From Bernardetia sp. (GTDB taxonomy: Bacteria; Bacteroidota; Bacteroidia; Cytophagales; Bernardetiaceae), in assembly GCF_020630935.1 (NCBI RefSeq), contig NZ_JAHDIG010000004.1, positions 25,295 to 89,294 on the forward strand: a stretch of DNA of 64,000 nucleotides, written 5' to 3'. Positions 1 to 7,875 of the stretch are shown here, piece by piece (position 1 is the first letter of the stretch; every line of letters starts with the position of its first letter). Under the pieces are notes generated by a model that saw only the letters and a list, made by a program, of their open reading frames with translations, did no database searches and was not told the DNA's origin. Position numbers and translations under genes: made by a program.

Positions 1-781
1 GGTTATAATAAGAATGAGCTTCTTTTAAACTGTGTTCAGAATCGATGTAATTGCAATGATAAATAATTCCAAAATTGTTCTTGTCAATCTGCTCTACAGC
101 AATCCCACTCAAAAGCATCAAATCAAAGGCTTCTTTTGCTTGGAGTTGAGTAGCTCTATTTTGTGAGTCTTGCCAAACAAAATTACTTTCACACAAATAA
201 TTCATAACCTCTTGATACGAAAAATTAGCTAATGTTTTATCTAATCCAGTCGTTTTGTTTTCTATGGCTGGAATAATTAGGCTAATAACTTCAATTTGAG
301 AGATTAATTTTCCTCGTCTCTTATCAAAGTATAGATTCTCTTTTGTTTCTAAAATAGAAATTTGACGAGGACTAAACCACTCCCATTCAGATTCTAACTC
401 CTCTTCTGCTTCCCAGTCATTAGAAATAATAGTCTCTGGTTCAAGTCCTATATCTTCAGTCAAATAACAAGGCATTTCCTGTGGAACAGTCATGTTTTCT
501 TCAAAATGTTCTGACGACATTTCAGTTTTCAAATCACGACTATCGTAAGGCTGTAGTTTTCCATCACGCACCCCTGTGATAATTAATTTTGTGATTTCAT
601 TTTCTTCTATAAAAAAAGGCTGATTTTGCTTTTCCTTTAATGACACTCTGCGCCAAAGAGTCTTTTGATAAGAAATATGATTCTCATAGACAGTCTTTTG
701 TACAATATCAGATGTTATTTGTGCTTGTAGTAATAGGAATGGAAAAGTCAAATACAAAACTAAAAGAACAAATTTCTTCAT
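1..781 (-). CDS. GldN/PorN-like type IX secretion protein, C-terminus cut by window edge
   Basis: An open frame runs from ATG at 781 to the left edge without a stop (260 codons). It begins with a signal peptide (MKKFVLLVLYLTFPFLLLQAQ). It then shows the GldN pattern: a WRR..LKEKQNQPFF segment near residue 45, a VRDGKLQPYD segment near 80, and an ISILETKENLYFDKRRGK segment near 155, followed by the conserved 'I..I.P' stretch. GldN/PorN proteins form, with GldK, a periplasmic ring of the T9SS. In Bacteroidota gldN normally follows gldK-L-M, but here no gldM lies upstream (the next gene is divergent at 1377). I therefore read it as a stand-alone paralogue. Family assignment is from remembered motifs. 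The missing end is probably short, since the family is usually about 290-330 residues. Confidence 0.75.
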   Translation of the reverse strand, partial: MKKFVLLVLYLTFPFLLLQAQITSDIVQKTVYENHISYQKTLWRRVSLKEKQNQPFFIEENEITKLIITGVRDGKLQPYDSRDLKTEMSSEHFEENMTVPQEMPCYLTEDIGLEPETIISNDWEAEEELESEWEWFSPRQISILETKENLYFDKRRGKLISQIEVISLIIPAIENKTTGLDKTLANFSYQEVMNYLCESNFVWQDSQNRATQLQAKEAFDLMLLSGIAVEQIDKNNFGIIYHCNYIDSEHSLKEAHSYYN

Positions 782-1376
782 TATAATAAGTCGGATTGGG
801 TAGAGACATATACACTCAATAACGATATATTATTTTGCTATTATATTTTTTGAAAATAAATGTATTGTGGTAGAAGTTTTTTTGAAAGAAACCACAAGGT
901 AGAGAGTATTTTGAAGTTTTGCGCTAATTTTTCCTTACGGAATCTTCTGCTTGAAGGTTACAAATTAGGTAGTTTTTATTTGCAACAAAGTTGCATTTAC
1001 GAGTAACTTTTAATCACCAAAAGCCATTTTTTAATCTAAAAAGTTATAAAATTCTGATTTTCTTAAAAAAATAGAGTTTTTTTTCTGCAAAAAAAGATTT
1101 TAACAATATAAAATATTATTTGGAATGAGCGTAAAAAAAAAGCTATTACAGAATATTATTTGGTTTATTGCAGTATTTTTGTTTTAAAAATTTTGAATAA
1201 ACATTAAAAAATGATTTTTATACCGATAAAAAATGATTTACCCAAATTTTGTTTTTCTAAAAAAGTACCGTATGTTTGCAATGCCTTCAAGAGTAAGGTT
1301 TAGCAAAGGATTTAACTCAACAATTAACATATTTAACTAAATATTCATTTCCCCTTTAATTTTTACAGAAAATAAA
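782..1376. other. AT-rich divergent intergenic spacer
   Basis: This is a 595-bp spacer between two divergent genes. I see no ORF with coding character and no RNA gene. The only local structure noticed is a short inverted repeat TGCAAC-AAA-GTTGCA at 981-995, which could be an operator but has no other support. Promoters for the GldN-like gene and for the protease must lie here. Confidence 0.5.
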
Positions 1377-3878
1377 ATGATTTCTACAAAAACAATTAAA
1401 AACACACTTTTTAGCTTCGGATTCGGCATAGGAATGCTTGCAAGTTCGACATCATTCGCTCAAGATTCACACGGTCATAAAGGTCGTTCTTGTCATGCAG
1501 ATGAAAACTTAGAACGTTTGCTTTCTATCAATCCAGAAGCAAAGCAAACAATGCGTAACATTGAAACATTTACGCAAAACTATATTCAAAACCAAAGAAA
1601 TCAACGTACAGAAGCAGAGGTTTACACAATTCCAGTTGTAGTACACGTACTTTATAATACTTCTGCTCAGAATGTAAGTCAAGCACAAATTCAATCTCAA
1701 ATTGATGTATTGAATGCTGACTTTAGAAGAACAAATAGTGACTACACTCTTACTCCTTCAGAGTTTGCTGGTTCAGTAGCTGATACTGAAATCGAATTTG
1801 TTTTGGCAACAACAGACCCTAACGGAAATGCTACAAGTGGTGTTACTCGTACACAAACAAGTGTAAGTGCATTTGGTACAAATGACCAAATGAAATATAG
1901 CTCTCAAGGTGGTAAAGATGCTTGGAATACTCAAAAATATTTGAATATTTGGGTATGTAACATGTCTGGTGGAATTTTGGGTTATGCTCAGTTCCCAGGT
2001 AGTGGATCTGCAAACACTGACGGTGTTGTTATTCTTACTACTGCTTTCGGTTCTACTGGAAATGTAAATGCTCCTTTTAATAAAGGACGTACTGCTACTC
2101 ACGAAGTTGGACACTGGTTAAACCTTCGCCACATTTGGGGAGATGGTAACTGTAGTGCTGATGATTATGTAAGTGATACACCTATTGCTGCTGCTTCAAA
2201 TGGAGGTTGTCCTTCTTATCCTTCAAAATCTTGTTCAAACAATGGTGGTTTTACAAGTGATATGTTTATGAACTATATGGATTATACAAACGATGCTTGT
2301 ATGTATATGTTCACAACAGGTCAGAAGAACCGTATGCGTGCTGTTCTTGATGCAGGTGGTTTCCGTTCTGACTTAGTATCAGGTGGTACAACACCTCCTC
2401 CTACTACGTCTTACTGTGCATCTAAAGGAAGTGATGCAAGCTATGAGTGGATTGCAGGTGTAAAAGTTGGTTCATTGAACAAAACAAGTAGCAATAATGG
2501 TGGATATGCAGATTTTACTTCATCTTCTGTAAGCCTTGCTCAAGGAAGTAATAACGCAATTACACTGACTCCAGGTTTTGGTAGCAGTACATATAACGAA
2601 TACTGGAAAGTATGGATTGATTTCAACAAAGACAACGATTTTGACGACGCAGGCGAATTAGTATTTGATGCTGGTTCTTTAAGTAGCACAACTGTAAATG
2701 GAACTCTTTCTATTCCTTCAAGTGCAGCAACTGGTTCTACTCGTATGCGTGTATCTATGAAATATAATGGCGCACAGACTTCTTGTGAAACATTCTCTTA
2801 TGGTGAAGTTGAAGATTATACAGTAAATATTACAGGTGGTTCTACTCCTTCTTGTGGCGTTCCTTCTGGACTTTCTTCTTCTTCTGTAACTAGCAGTTCA
2901 TTCACAGTTTCTTGGTCTTCTGTTTCAGGTGCAAATTCTTACGATGTTCGTGTTCGTGCAGCAGGTACTTCTTCTTGGACTACAAACAATTCAACTTCAA
3001 CATCTTTAAACCTTACTGGTGCTAGTCCTTCTACTCAATATGAGTATCAAGTACGTGCAAACTGTTCAGTAAGTAGTGCATATTCTTCAAGCTCATTCGT
3101 AACTACTTCTTCTGCTCCAGTTGTATCTTACTGTTCTTCTAAAGGAAACAGCGTTGCTGATGAATGGATTCAGAGAGTACGTGTAGGTTCTATTGACAAT
3201 AACTCTGGTGCAAACGGTGGATATGCAGACTTTACTAACCTTTCTACATCACTTGCTAAAGGTACTAGCTACAACATCACTATCAATCCAGCTTGGTCTG
3301 GAAGAACATATAGCGAAGCATACAATGTATGGATTGACTATAACCAAGATGGAGACTTCAACGATTCAGGTGAGTTAGTTTACTCTCGTGCAAAAACAAC
3401 AAGTTCATCTGTAAGTGGTTCGTTCACAGTTCCTTCTTCTGCTCAAAATGGTTCAACTCGTATGCGTGTAACAATGAAGTATAATGCAAATGCAAGCTCT
3501 TGTGAAACATTCTCTTATGGTGAAGTTGAAGATTACACAGTAGTAATTGGTTCTTCAAACAGAATTAATCCTGCTCCAACAGCATTCCACAATGAAGATA
3601 GAGCACAAGAAGCAAGATTTGGAAATGGATTGAAAGATGAGAGCGTTGCTTTTGTAGCTTTCCCTAACCCTGCAAACTCTACATTGAATGTTCGTTTAGG
3701 ATACTTCAGTACAGATTCAGAAGTTACTATTTACAGTGTAACTGGAGCACAACTTGTTAGACAAACACTAGCTTCTCAAGAAACGGCTATCAATATCTCA
3801 AAACTTCCTAAAGGAATGTATATCTTGAGTGTGAATAATGGTCGTGAAGTAGAAACGATTAAGTTTATCAAAGAATAG
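1377..3878 (+). CDS. Secreted M43 (cytophagalysin-type) zinc metalloprotease with GEVED and Fn3 modules and T9SS sorting tail
   Basis: An 833-residue exported protein. The signal peptide is residues 1-28 (cut after SFA). The protease domain, about 60-345, carries the extended zinc motif [11 protein letters not shown] (His242, Glu243, His246, His252) and a Met-turn MNYMD at 298-302, typical of pappalysin/M43 enzymes. It is followed by a GEVED module (about 355-495), a fibronectin type III module (about 500-585), a second GEVED module (about 590-735) and a C-terminal T9SS type A sorting domain ([10 protein letters not shown] ... [10 protein letters not shown]) from about 755. Expected role: extracellular or surface proteolysis after T9SS export. 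A 38-bp exact direct repeat encodes the end of each GEVED module. A terminator follows directly, so it is probably monocistronic. Confidence 0.92.
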   Translation: MISTKTIKNTLFSFGFGIGMLASSTSFAQDSHGHKGRSCHADENLERLLSINPEAKQTMRNIETFTQNYIQNQRNQRTEAEVYTIPVVVHVLYNTSAQNVSQAQIQSQIDVLNADFRRTNSDYTLTPSEFAGSVADTEIEFVLATTDPNGNATSGVTRTQTSVSAFGTNDQMKYSSQGGKDAWNTQKYLNIWVCNMSGGILGYAQFPGSGSANTDGVVILTTAFGSTGNVNAPFNKGRTATHEVGHWLNLRHIWGDGNCSADDYVSDTPIAAASNGGCPSYPSKSCSNNGGFTSDMFMNYMDYTNDACMYMFTTGQKNRMRAVLDAGGFRSDLVSGGTTPPPTTSYCASKGSDASYEWIAGVKVGSLNKTSSNNGGYADFTSSSVSLAQGSNNAITLTPGFGSSTYNEYWKVWIDFNKDNDFDDAGELVFDAGSLSSTTVNGTLSIPSSAATGSTRMRVSMKYNGAQTSCETFSYGEVEDYTVNITGGSTPSCGVPSGLSSSSVTSSSFTVSWSSVSGANSYDVRVRAAGTSSWTTNNSTSTSLNLTGASPSTQYEYQVRANCSVSSAYSSSSFVTTSSAPVVSYCSSKGNSVADEWIQRVRVGSIDNNSGANGGYADFTNLSTSLAKGTSYNITINPAWSGRTYSEAYNVWIDYNQDGDFNDSGELVYSRAKTTSSSVSGSFTVPSSAQNGSTRMRVTMKYNANASSCETFSYGEVEDYTVVIGSSNRINPAPTAFHNEDRAQEARFGNGLKDESVAFVAFPNPANSTLNVRLGYFSTDSEVTIYSVTGAQLVRQTLASQETAINISKLPKGMYILSVNNGREVETIKFIKE

Positions 3879-3908
3879 AAAAGTATTCTAATGAAATAAA
3901 TCACAAAC

Positions 3909-3943
3909 AAAAACACCTAACAGATAATGTTGGGTGTTTTTTT
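3909..3943 (+). terminator. Rho-independent terminator after the M43 protease
   Basis: A 14-bp stem (AAAAACACCTAACA with TGTTGGGTGTTTTT, one G-U pair) with a 5-nt loop, followed by a T run, about 30 bp past the protease stop codon. Confidence 0.85.
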
Positions 3944-4012
3944 ATAGCATAATTTTTGAAATACAAGCACATTAAAAATCAACCCTCTTAAATATAAATC
4001 ACTAAAACTAAA

Positions 4013-4492
4013 ATGAAAAAATTAATGAATTATTCACTTTATATCTTACTGTTCTCTACTTTATTTACTTTTACAGCTTGTGGAGACAAAGATGAGGACG
4101 AAATGCAAGAAGTAATAACTTGTGAAACTTCTGTAGGTGAATTATCAGAAGCAAATGCTATTCTTTCTGAAAGTGCTTGGGAATGGGTAGAATCACGTAG
4201 TCAAGGACGAAATGGCGAAATTATAATTACACCTGAAAGCGAAGGAAAAACAATGTCTTTAGTATTTAGTCTAGGACAAAGTGTAGAAGAACTAGAAAAT
4301 GGGCAAGCTACAGGAATTTGGGAATACAGACTCTTAGAATCATCAGATACCACACAAGGACAATTTACTACAACTTGGCTGAATGCTGGTAATATAGAAA
4401 GGGATTATTTTTTAGATGTATGTCCAGAAATTTTAATACTAACAGACGCTTCTAGTAGCCTAATGAGCGTAACAACATATAAAAGAAAGTAA
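4013..4492 (+). CDS. Small lipoprotein of unknown function
   Basis: A 159-residue protein with a lipoprotein signal peptide: a hydrophobic stretch from residue 7 and a lipobox FTACG with the acylated Cys at about residue 23, followed by an acidic linker (DKDEDEMQE). The remainder looks like a small beta-rich domain (WEWVESRSQG..., GIWEYRLLESS...) of the kind seen in lipocalin-like or META-like lipoproteins, but I recognise no family. There is no Shine-Dalgarno and the ATG sits in an A-rich context, as for its neighbours. It stands between two terminators, so it is a single-gene unit. Confidence 0.7.
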   Translation: MKKLMNYSLYILLFSTLFTFTACGDKDEDEMQEVITCETSVGELSEANAILSESAWEWVESRSQGRNGEIIITPESEGKTMSLVFSLGQSVEELENGQATGIWEYRLLESSDTTQGQFTTTWLNAGNIERDYFLDVCPEILILTDASSSLMSVTTYKRK

Positions 4493-4510
4493 AAAAATAT
4501 CAAGACAAAA

Positions 4511-4545
4511 AAGCCTCAAATTTGAAAGAATTTGAGGCTTTTTTA
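4511..4545. terminator. Bidirectional terminator between lipoprotein and bL31 genes
   Basis: A perfect 12-bp stem AAGCCTCAAATT / AATTTGAGGCTT with a 6-nt loop, A-rich before and T-rich after. It sits between convergent genes and can serve both strands. Confidence 0.9.
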
Positions 4546-4565
4546 TGATTAAAAGAGAAGGTAAA

Positions 4566-4841
4566 TTACTTTTCAGTAGATTCTTCTTTCTTTTCAGTAC
4601 GCTTATAACGACGGTTGAAGCGTTCAACACGTCCAGTAGCCTTACCAAAGTTTCCTTTTCCACCTGTGTAGAATGGGTGAGAAGCAGAACTAACCTCTAC
4701 TTTTACTAATGGATATTCGTTTCCATCTTCCCAAGTGATAGTTTCTTTTGTCTGTATAGTAGAGCGAGTCAAAAATTTGAATTCGCTAGAAGTATCTAAA
4801 AATACTACTTCACGGTATTCTGGGTGAATGTCTTTTTTCAT
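4566..4841 (-). CDS. rpmE2: Large-subunit ribosomal protein bL31, type B
   Basis: A 91-residue protein starting [19 protein letters not shown] with the family motifs [10 protein letters not shown] and [10 protein letters not shown]. The four zinc-binding cysteines of the C+ type are absent, so this is the zinc-independent type B form. In many bacteria that form is made under zinc limitation, but in Bacteroidota it is often the only copy. It has a lysine/glutamate-rich C-terminal tail. It is transcribed alone, with a promoter-like TTG-N19-TATTTTTG about 105 bp upstream and a terminator just downstream. Confidence 0.95.
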   Translation of the reverse strand: MKKDIHPEYREVVFLDTSSEFKFLTRSTIQTKETITWEDGNEYPLVKVEVSSASHPFYTGGKGNFGKATGRVERFNRRYKRTEKKEESTEK

Positions 4842-4947
4842 TGTATAAACAGTTTTATGTAAGAGGATTGCGCCACTTACCCTATAAATTTAATTTAAAA
4901 CTTTTCTAATAAAGTCTGTATGGAATACAAAACTCTAAAACGAACTG

Positions 4948-4977
4948 CAAAAATAATCATTTTATCTTGAATTACAA
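4948..4977 (-). promoter_or_regulatory. Bacteroidota-type promoter of the bL31 gene
   Basis: Reading on the minus strand, TTG (4977-4975), a 19-nt spacer and TATTTTTG (4955-4948) match the -33 TTG / -7 TAnnTTTG pattern. It would give a leader of about 100 nt for bL31. Confidence 0.55.
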
Positions 4978-5098
4978 CAATTAAAAAGCCTTTAATTCAA
5001 TAGATTATGCTTTCAAAGCAGATTTTTTGTCAGAATCTTTTTTTTGAGTTCCTTCAAATTGCATTAGTATTTTAATTCTTACTAAATTTATCAATCCT

Positions 5099-6055
5099 CT
5101 ACCTTCTTGTAAAGAAAGATTCTACAAACTCTTGTTTATTAAAGACTTGTAAGTCTTCTACTTTTTCTCCTACACCAATATACTTTACAGGAATTTGGAA
5201 CTGGTCAGATATTCCTATCACAACGCCACCTTTTGCTGTTCCGTCTAACTTGGTTATAGCTAGTGAGGTTACTTCTGTAGCTTTAGTAAATTCTTTGGCT
5301 TGTATAAAAGCATTTTGTCCTGTACTTCCATCTAAAACGAGCATTACTTCGTGTGGAGCTTCTGGAATATGTTTTTTGATAACTTTATGAACTTTTGTTA
5401 GCTCATTCATAAGGTTTACTTTAGTCTGTAAACGCCCTGCTGTATCAATGATTACGATATCTGCATTTTGTCTAATTCCTTCCTCAACAGCTTCGTAAGC
5501 CACAGTTGCAGGGTGAACGTTCATTCCTTTAGAAACTACAGGAACATCTACTCTTCTTCCCCATTCAATCAGTTGGTCGACAGCAGCAGCACGGAACGTA
5601 TCAGCAGCTCCTAACAATACTTTCTTACCAGAGGCTTTATATTTTGCAGCTAGTTTTCCAATAGTTGTTGTTTTTCCTACCCCATTTACTCCTACTACAA
5701 GTAGAACATAAGGCTTTATATTTGGAAGGTCATAGTTTTTGACATCAGAAGAATTATTTTCTGCCAAAAGGGCTGCAATCTCTTCCCTCAAAATTCTGTC
5801 TAGTTCTGAAGTTGTGGTATATTTATCTTTAGCCACACGCTCTTCAATACGGTTGATAATCTTGACCGTCGTATCTACACCTACGTCAGAAGCTACTAAA
5901 ATATTTTCAAGTTCGTCCAAAACATCATCATCAACTTTTGACTTTCCTGCAATGGCTTTTCCAATTTTATCAAAAAAATTAGATTTTGATTTTTCAAGAC
6001 CTTTGTCTAAGGTTTGTTTTTGTTCTTTGGTAAAAAATTTCTTGAAAATAGACAT
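5099..6055 (-). CDS. ftsY: Signal recognition particle receptor FtsY
   Basis: A 318-residue NG-domain GTPase that docks SRP-ribosome complexes at the inner membrane. Visible motifs are the N-domain helices (residues 1-100), the P-loop VGVNGVGKTT at about 121-130, DTAGRLQ (G3), TKLDGTAKGG (G4/G5) and the closing GVGEKVEDLQVFN segment. The acidic A domain of E. coli FtsY is missing, as is common in Bacteroidota. I chose MSIFKKFF at 6055. The frame is open to 6166, but that 37-residue extension is unlike FtsY and overlaps a -7-like TATTTTTG box (6171-6164). A 30-bp palindromic repeat lies in the leader. Upstream is the ribosomal block, separated by a terminator, so ftsY is probably transcribed mainly from its own promoter. 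Confidence 0.95.
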   Translation of the reverse strand: MSIFKKFFTKEQKQTLDKGLEKSKSNFFDKIGKAIAGKSKVDDDVLDELENILVASDVGVDTTVKIINRIEERVAKDKYTTTSELDRILREEIAALLAENNSSDVKNYDLPNIKPYVLLVVGVNGVGKTTTIGKLAAKYKASGKKVLLGAADTFRAAAVDQLIEWGRRVDVPVVSKGMNVHPATVAYEAVEEGIRQNADIVIIDTAGRLQTKVNLMNELTKVHKVIKKHIPEAPHEVMLVLDGSTGQNAFIQAKEFTKATEVTSLAITKLDGTAKGGVVIGISDQFQIPVKYIGVGEKVEDLQVFNKQEFVESFFTRR

Positions 6056-6120
6056 AGTATTTGTTCGAAAATGGTTAGAAAAGCAGGGTAATTGATAACA
6101 AAAGATATTTTTTGTAATCT

Positions 6121-6150
6121 TATTTATAGAGATAAGGAATACCTTATCCT
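6121..6150. repeat. GATAAGG-palindrome copy in the ftsY leader
   Basis: GATAAGG-AATA-CCTTATC (6131-6148) plus flanks. On the minus strand it reads AAGGATAAGG then CCTTATCTCTAT, almost identical to the copy at 45377-45403. It lies about 70 bp upstream of the ftsY start and just downstream of the -7-like box. Confidence 0.65.
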
Positions 6151-6215
6151 TACAATCAAAAGACAAAAATACGCATTTGTATTTATATTCTTTGTATCAG
6201 AAAGTATAGAAAATG

Positions 6216-6257
6216 AAAAAAAGCCCCTATAAAACATTTCTGTAACGGGACTTTTTT
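6216..6257 (-). terminator. Intra-block terminator between DUF4295 gene and ftsY
   Basis: On the minus strand, AAAAAAGTCCC pairs (one mismatch) with GGGGCTTTTTT, followed by a T run. It ends the rpmB-rpmG-DUF4295 transcript before ftsY or attenuates read-through. Confidence 0.65.
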
Positions 6258-6333
6258 AGTCTTTTGTTTTGAGAAATACCATTGTAGGGACTATTGAAGT
6301 ATAAATAAACTAAAAAGCTATTGACAAATGTTC

Positions 6334-6492
6334 TTAGCTCTTGCGGTTCATTACTTCTTGTACCATTTGTTCAGGAACGATTTCTTCCTTGAACGTGTAT
6401 GCACCTGTTTTTTCTGAACGAACAGTACGGATTACTTTAGCCCATTTCTGACCGCCTTCTTTTTTCAGGGTTGCTACTACTTTCTTAGCCAT
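6334..6492 (-). CDS. DUF4295 small basic protein of the ribosomal block
   Basis: A 52-residue ORF (ATG at 6492, TAA at 6334) beginning MAKKVVATLKKEGGQKWAKV and containing the diagnostic KTGAYTFKEEIVP segment of DUF4295. The family is restricted, as far as I recall, to Bacteroidota and is always found directly after bL33, which suggests a ribosome-associated role; no function is established. It lies 83 bp after the bL33 gene and probably shares its transcript. Confidence 0.9.
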   Translation of the reverse strand: MAKKVVATLKKEGGQKWAKVIRTVRSEKTGAYTFKEEIVPEQMVQEVMNRKS

Positions 6493-6575
6493 AATATATA
6501 AAACTTAAAAGAGTGAATACTTTATTTAATGGATAATTGGCAATGCCAAAATCCATATATGAGAATAAATATAAA

Positions 6576-6758
6576 TTACTTAATCTCTCTGTGTACCGTA
6601 TGTTTTTTAAGGATTGGGTTGTATTTTTTCAATTCCAAACGCTCAGTTACATTCTTACGGTTTTTTGTAGTGATATAACGAGAAGTTCCTGCCACACCAG
6701 ATGTTTTGTGTTCAGTACATTCCAAAATCACTTGTACTCGGTTGCCTTTCTTAGCCAT
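6576..6758 (-). CDS. rpmG: Large-subunit ribosomal protein bL33
   Basis: A 60-residue protein [20 protein letters not shown]... with the family ending [20 protein letters not shown]. Only one of the zinc-ligand cysteines is kept (Cys14), so this is the non-zinc form. It lies 82 bp behind bL28 and ahead of DUF4295 in the typical Bacteroidota order. Confidence 0.96.
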   Translation of the reverse strand: MAKKGNRVQVILECTEHKTSGVAGTSRYITTKNRKNVTERLELKKYNPILKKHTVHREIK

Positions 6759-6840
6759 AATGATAATAAAATTAACTTCTAAAACTCCAAATTTTATTAG
6801 TTTTAAAAGTAGAGATGTAAAGTTATATTTTTAATGTAGC

Positions 6841-7107
6841 CTATGCTTCTTGAGCAGGCTCTAAAAAACTTTTATGCAAGTGTCCTTGTGCTACTGCCTT
6901 ACGCATTGTAGGAAGGATTCCGTTTTTACTGATAGTACGGATTGCAGAAGTAGAAACTTTAAGTGTTACAAAACGGTCTTGCTCAGCAATATAAAAACGC
7001 TTTTTCTGTAAGTTTGGATAGAATTTACGTTTTGTTTTATTATTTGCGTGAGAAACGTTGTTTCCTACTTGTGTTCTTTTGCCAGTGATATCACACACTC
7101 GTGCCAT
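6841..7107 (-). CDS. rpmB: Large-subunit ribosomal protein bL28
   Basis: An 88-residue protein opening MARVCDITGKRTQVGNNVSHANNKTKR, the standard bL28 N-terminus, with KVSTSAIRTISKNG in the centre. It is the first gene of the rpmB-rpmG-DUF4295 unit. A strong promoter match lies about 275 bp upstream, so the mRNA would carry a long AT-rich leader (7108-7375) in which I see no convincing structure. Confidence 0.96.
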   Translation of the reverse strand: MARVCDITGKRTQVGNNVSHANNKTKRKFYPNLQKKRFYIAEQDRFVTLKVSTSAIRTISKNGILPTMRKAVAQGHLHKSFLEPAQEA

Positions 7108-7381
7108 AATGAATAAAATTTATAGTAAAAACAAAAACTATTGGTTATTTGCTTTTCTAAGTTGTAAATATAAATGAAATACGAGTTGTATTTTAAAAGA
7201 AATAAATAGTGGTTGAAAACGAATGTAAAATTATAAATGAAGAAAAAATGTGTTTTTTAGAGTTTGCATCGTCTCTAAACGAATTTTTATCTACACTTTA
7301 TCTGAAACTTGTAATATCAAATAAAAATATAATTTGCAGAGAAGTCTCATTTTCAAGCCTTTACTCTTTTGAATAGAATTG

Positions 7382-7412
7382 CAAAGGTAAGGTCTTTTTT
7401 TCTGAATTGCAA
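7382..7412 (-). promoter_or_regulatory. Promoter of the rpmB-rpmG-DUF4295 unit
   Basis: On the minus strand TTG (7412-7410), exactly 20 nt, then TACCTTTG (7389-7382) followed by CA. This is a textbook Bacteroidota -33/-7 pair and predicts a leader of about 270 nt. Confidence 0.7.
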
Positions 7413-7453
7413 TTATTTAAAATGAAAAATTAGAAGCATTTCATTGACTTAGC

Positions 7454-7831
7454 TCAATTACAAACTTCCTCATACCAAATCAAATAATTTTCTATCAACA
7501 CTTTTCTTTTTTTGATACAATACCTATTATAAAAAATTCCTTCTCTTCTTTTGCTATTTCGTGAAGGCTTAGAGGAATAGATAAGACCTCCTGTGATTAG
7601 AAGTATCAAGATTGTCATAAAAATACCCATAAACCTTGAATTAGTATCGTTTGAGCTAATTATGAGATACAAGCAAAGAATACTTACCACAACAAAACCG
7701 TAAAAGCAAAGTTGCCAATACATTATTTGAAGGTGTAAAGAGGCTAAACTCAATGGAGAAATACTAAGCAGAAACATCATAAGGAGCAGTACCAATCCAA
7801 CATAAAAACCGAGTTTTAAGTATTTTCTCAT
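7454..7831 (-). CDS. Small inner-membrane protein, unknown
   Basis: 125 residues with three predicted transmembrane segments (about 7-26, 37-58, 68-86) and a basic C-terminal tail (SKPSRNSKRREG...KKRK) that would face the cytoplasm. I recognise no family. It follows the outer-membrane barrel gene by 44 bp on the same strand, so the two may be co-transcribed, but nothing in the sequence ties the functions together. Confidence 0.55.
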   Translation of the reverse strand: MRKYLKLGFYVGLVLLLMMFLLSISPLSLASLHLQIMYWQLCFYGFVVVSILCLYLIISSNDTNSRFMGIFMTILILLITGGLIYSSKPSRNSKRREGIFYNRYCIKKRKVLIENYLIWYEEVCN

Positions 7832-7875
7832 AAAAGTATTTTTTTATGAAGATAAGCATTTGAATCAAAAATGCT

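Noticed and set aside
6056..6166. N-terminal extension of FtsY to 6166
   Set aside because: The added 37 residues are unlike FtsY and include a promoter-like box and a palindromic repeat; MSIFKKFF is the typical start.
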